DNA from: an uncultured Austwickia sp.
Lineage (GTDB): Bacteria; Actinomycetota; Actinomycetes; Actinomycetales; Dermatophilaceae
Direction: 5' to 3'
DNA length: 43,407 nucleotides
NCBI GenBank assembly: GCA_934678955.1
Contig: CAKUSI010000003.1
Coordinates: 1 to 43,407 of the forward strand
Every line of letters begins with the position of its first letter. Within the stretch, counting starts at the first letter, position 1. Position numbers and translations under genes: made by a program. Positions 41,517 to 43,407 of the stretch are shown piece after piece. Under the pieces are notes generated by a model. That model ran no database searches. It was not told where the DNA came from and saw only the letters and a program-made list of their open reading frames with translations.

Positions 41517-42368
41517 TCAGGCCGCGTTGGCGAGTTCCCGCAGCTGGTTGAGCGACTGCGACAGGATGCGGGAGACCTGCATCTGGCTGAGCCCGATCTC
41601 GTGGCCGATCTCGGCCTGGGTCATGTCGTCCACGAAGCGAAGTCGCAGGACCCGTAACTGACGAGGTGTCAGGGTCTTCAACCCCTGACGAATCGCGTCC
41701 CAGTCGGCCAACTCCTGGTACGGATCCTTCGTGACGCTCGCCTCGTGGGGGCGGGATCTGTCCCCGGCGGGCACCAGCGGTTCGGCCGCGTACCCGGAAG
41801 CGGCCAGCCGCACCTCTGCCACCGTCTTGACGTCCACGTCGAGGCGGTCGGCCAACTCCCGTTCAGTGGGGTTGCGGCCGAGGCTGCGACGAGCGAGTTC
41901 CTCCTCGAGGGCCATCCGGGCCCGCAACTCCTGGAGCCGGCGGGGCGGACGCACCAGCCACCCGTGGTCACGGAAGTGGCGCTTGAGTTCGCCGGAGATG
42001 GTCGGCGCCGCGTAGGCGGCGAAGCCATGCCCCCGCTCGGAACGGTAACCGCGAATCGCCTTCATGAGTCCCAGGCGGGCGACCTGCGTCAGGTCCTCGG
42101 CGGCGATGCCGCGGTACGCGTAGGCGCGGGCTGCGCCGTCCGCCAGGTGGACGGTGAGCGGGACGATCTGTGCGTAGAGGCGGCGCCGCTCCTCCATGGA
42201 CGTGGCGCCCTGCAGTTGGCTCAGAAGCTCTTCGGCCTGCTCGAGATCGTTTCGTTCGGGATCGTGGTGGTCGGGTTTGTGGTGGTCGACCTTGTGGTCG
42301 ACATCGTGCTGGTCATTACGGCGGTGATCCATGTGGTCGTGGTCAGGGACGCCATCGCGAGGAGACAT
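41517..42368 (-). CDS. SigB/SigF-family RNA polymerase sigma factor with His/Asp-rich N-terminus
   Basis: 283 residues. Region 2 (LADGAARAYAYRGIAAEDLTQVARLGLMKAI and YRSERGHGFAAYAAPTISGELKRHFRDHGW), region 3 and region 4 with helix-turn-helix (DMTQAEIGHEIGLSQMQVSRILSQ) are complete and match group 3 sigma factors of the SigB/SigF type, used in stress or development and usually controlled by an anti-sigma kinase. None is adjacent here. Unusual: residues 9-36 contain nine His and nine Asp (DHDHMDHRRNDQHDVDHK), which could bind metal; this is inference. ATG 42368 with AAGGGG upstream. Confidence 0.92.
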   Translation of the reverse strand: MSPRDGVPDHDHMDHRRNDQHDVDHKVDHHKPDHHDPERNDLEQAEELLSQLQGATSMEERRRLYAQIVPLTVHLADGAARAYAYRGIAAEDLTQVARLGLMKAIRGYRSERGHGFAAYAAPTISGELKRHFRDHGWLVRPPRRLQELRARMALEEELARRSLGRNPTERELADRLDVDVKTVAEVRLAASGYAAEPLVPAGDRSRPHEASVTKDPYQELADWDAIRQGLKTLTPRQLRVLRLRFVDDMTQAEIGHEIGLSQMQVSRILSQSLNQLRELANAA

Positions 42369-42510
42369 CCGTCAGCCCCTTCTCGACAGGGCTAGGCGGG
42401 AGTTAGACCAGCACCCTGATAGAAACTCCACTCAATCACCAGCACGGGGCGTGGGCAAGAGCAGTTCGGGCGAATTGGCGGGGGATTGGGCGGGGGTTTA
42501 CCGGACGAAT

Positions 42511-42584
42511 GCCCTGGAGCAGAGGCGGATCCGAGGGGTCGGATTCAGCCCTGGACCAGAGGCGGATCCGGGGGGTCGGATTCA
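42511..42584. repeat. 37-bp tandem duplication including the ANTAR-gene stop
   Basis: Two copies (42511 and 42548) of a 37-bp unit beginning gccctgga and holding gaggcggatccg, with 2 differences. The right copy ends with the complement of the stop codon of the minus-strand gene. Confidence 0.93.
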
Positions 42585-43321
42585 GGAGCGGGGCCGGCGC
42601 ATCTCGTAGGTCGGCAGGGATCCGGTCAGCTCGACCTCCGCGGCGATGTCCCGCAGCTTCCTGTTGAGGTGCTGGCTCGCCTCGCGCAACAGGTCGAACG
42701 CCCGCTCCGACGTCACCAGCTCGCGGGCCATGAGAATGCCCATCGCGGTCCCGATCTGGCGGCTGCTCTGCAACGCCGTCTCCAGGTTGGTGACGCGCTG
42801 CTGGTCCAACTCGGATTGGACGGACAGCGCGACGAAGGGAGCGAACACCGAGGCCACGCCGATGTCGGACTCCGTGAACTGGCCCGGCTTCTCGGCGAAA
42901 AGGTTCATCGCGGCGCGATCGGTGCCCTCGAGAGTCAGGTGCACGGCGAGGATGCTGCGAATCTGGGTCTCTGCGGTGCACCTGCGGGCGAACGCCGGCC
43001 ACCGCGTGTCGGTCCGCAGGTCCTCGACGAGGGCGATGTCGTCCCTTTCGAGGGTGTCCAGGCAGGGACCCTGCGCCGTGTCGTATTGGATCTGATCGAC
43101 CTTCAGCGGCACGGGGCCGGTGCTGGCGAGCGTGCGGGGTGGTTCCGCGCCGCGCGTGTAGGTCACGGCGCACGACGACGCGCGGGCACCACACGAGGCA
43201 CGACCTGCACGATCCGCGCAGGTGACATCGTCGATGACGAGCCGTCGACCAGGAAGCGGCCCAGCTCGGCGAAGTCCGCGGTCAGTCGACGGACGGCGTC
43301 CGGCTCGTCGGCGGTGTTCAT
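42582..43321 (-). pseudogene. GAF-ANTAR domain regulator, frameshifted near its N-terminus
   Basis: RNA-binding antitermination-type regulator. The body is complete: GAF domain (ASTGPVPLKVDQIQYDTAQG through FAEKPGQFTESDIGVA) and ANTAR helices (NLETALQSSRQIGTAMGILM, SERAFDLLREASQHLNRKL). The natural start appears to be ATG 43321 (MNTADEPDAVRRLTADFAEL), typical of these proteins, but that frame ends at 43163 (TGA) after PARIVQVVPRVVPA, while the body is in another frame. The shift lies in the CG-rich stretch about 43163-43200. Either a real one-base indel inactivates it or the read is wrong; a shorter in-frame start inside the body is possible but would truncate the GAF domain. Confidence 0.78.
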
Positions 43322-43331
43322 CCCTGCCCAC

Positions 43332-43407
43332 CTAGTGGTCCGTCTCAGTTTTGATTGGCCCGTTGTCGAGTGTGGTCCGGGCGCGTTGAACCTTGGCGAG
43401 GATGGAC
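43332..43407 (-). CDS. Partial gene, C-terminal 24 residues only
   Basis: The minus frame open at the right edge ends ...SILAKVQRARTTLDNGPIKT followed by ETDH and a TAG at 43332-43334, 10 bp before the ANTAR gene start. Composition is less GC-rich than its surroundings. The tail is compatible with an insertion-sequence protein but too short to identify. Confidence 0.35.
   Translation of the reverse strand, partial: SILAKVQRARTTLDNGPIKTETDH

Overview
This is high-GC DNA (roughly 70% or more) with frequent GTG starts. It carries actinobacterial gene neighbours (dnaX-plsC-recR-DUF5063, lysC-asd), a SigB/SigF-type sigma factor, a GAF-ANTAR regulator and a LytR_C protein, so the host is an Actinomycetota member. 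The early-cobalt (anaerobic-type) cobalamin gene set, with its fusions, would fit a Propionibacteriaceae-like lineage; that placement is inference.

Layout. 1-5.3 kb: tail of a PfkB sugar kinase, a LytR_C membrane protein, a small conserved protein, a DUF853/HerA-like ATPase and a BadF-type kinase. 5.3-6.4 kb: non-coding, with a 113-bp inverted-repeat element, tRNA-Ser(GGA), the SRP RNA gene ffs and short tandem repeats. 6.4-13.1 kb: an atypical response regulator, then dnaX, plsC, recR and a DUF5063 gene. 13.1-18.3 kb: a left-handed beta-helix protein and an ABC-2 exporter whose ATPase gene has two apparent frameshifts, flanked by two arrays of one 52-bp tandem-repeat family. 18.3-21.0 kb: lysC-asd and a CDGSH protein. 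21.1-38.1 kb: the cobalamin locus. 38.2-43.4 kb: an SDR reductase, a polysaccharide deacetylase, a membrane protein, a sigma factor, a frameshifted ANTAR gene and a gene fragment at the right edge.

How the genes work together. The cobalamin locus holds every step from uroporphyrinogen III to adenosylated cobyrinate a,c-diamide: cobA (fused to cobB), precorrin-2 dehydrogenase (fused to the chelatase cbiX), cobI, cobJ (fused to cbiG), cobM, cbiD, cbiE, cbiT, cobH/cbiC, cobK/cbiJ, cobB/cbiA and cobO. It also has the CbiMNQO cobalt importer behind a cobalamin riboswitch. Nucleotide-loop assembly genes (cobQ, cobD, cobU, cobS, cobT) are not in the window. lysC-asd start the aspartate amino-acid pathway.

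The most unusual content is repetitive DNA. One 52-bp family has 13 exactly spaced units between divergent genes and 8 units between convergent genes. A second family is a pair of 113/114-bp elements with about 22-bp inverted arms. Beyond these there are many short local tandem duplications. Several include the stop codon of a gene; others lie inside coding linkers with codon-multiple periods, and one copy with a single extra G is out of frame in the ABC ATPase gene.
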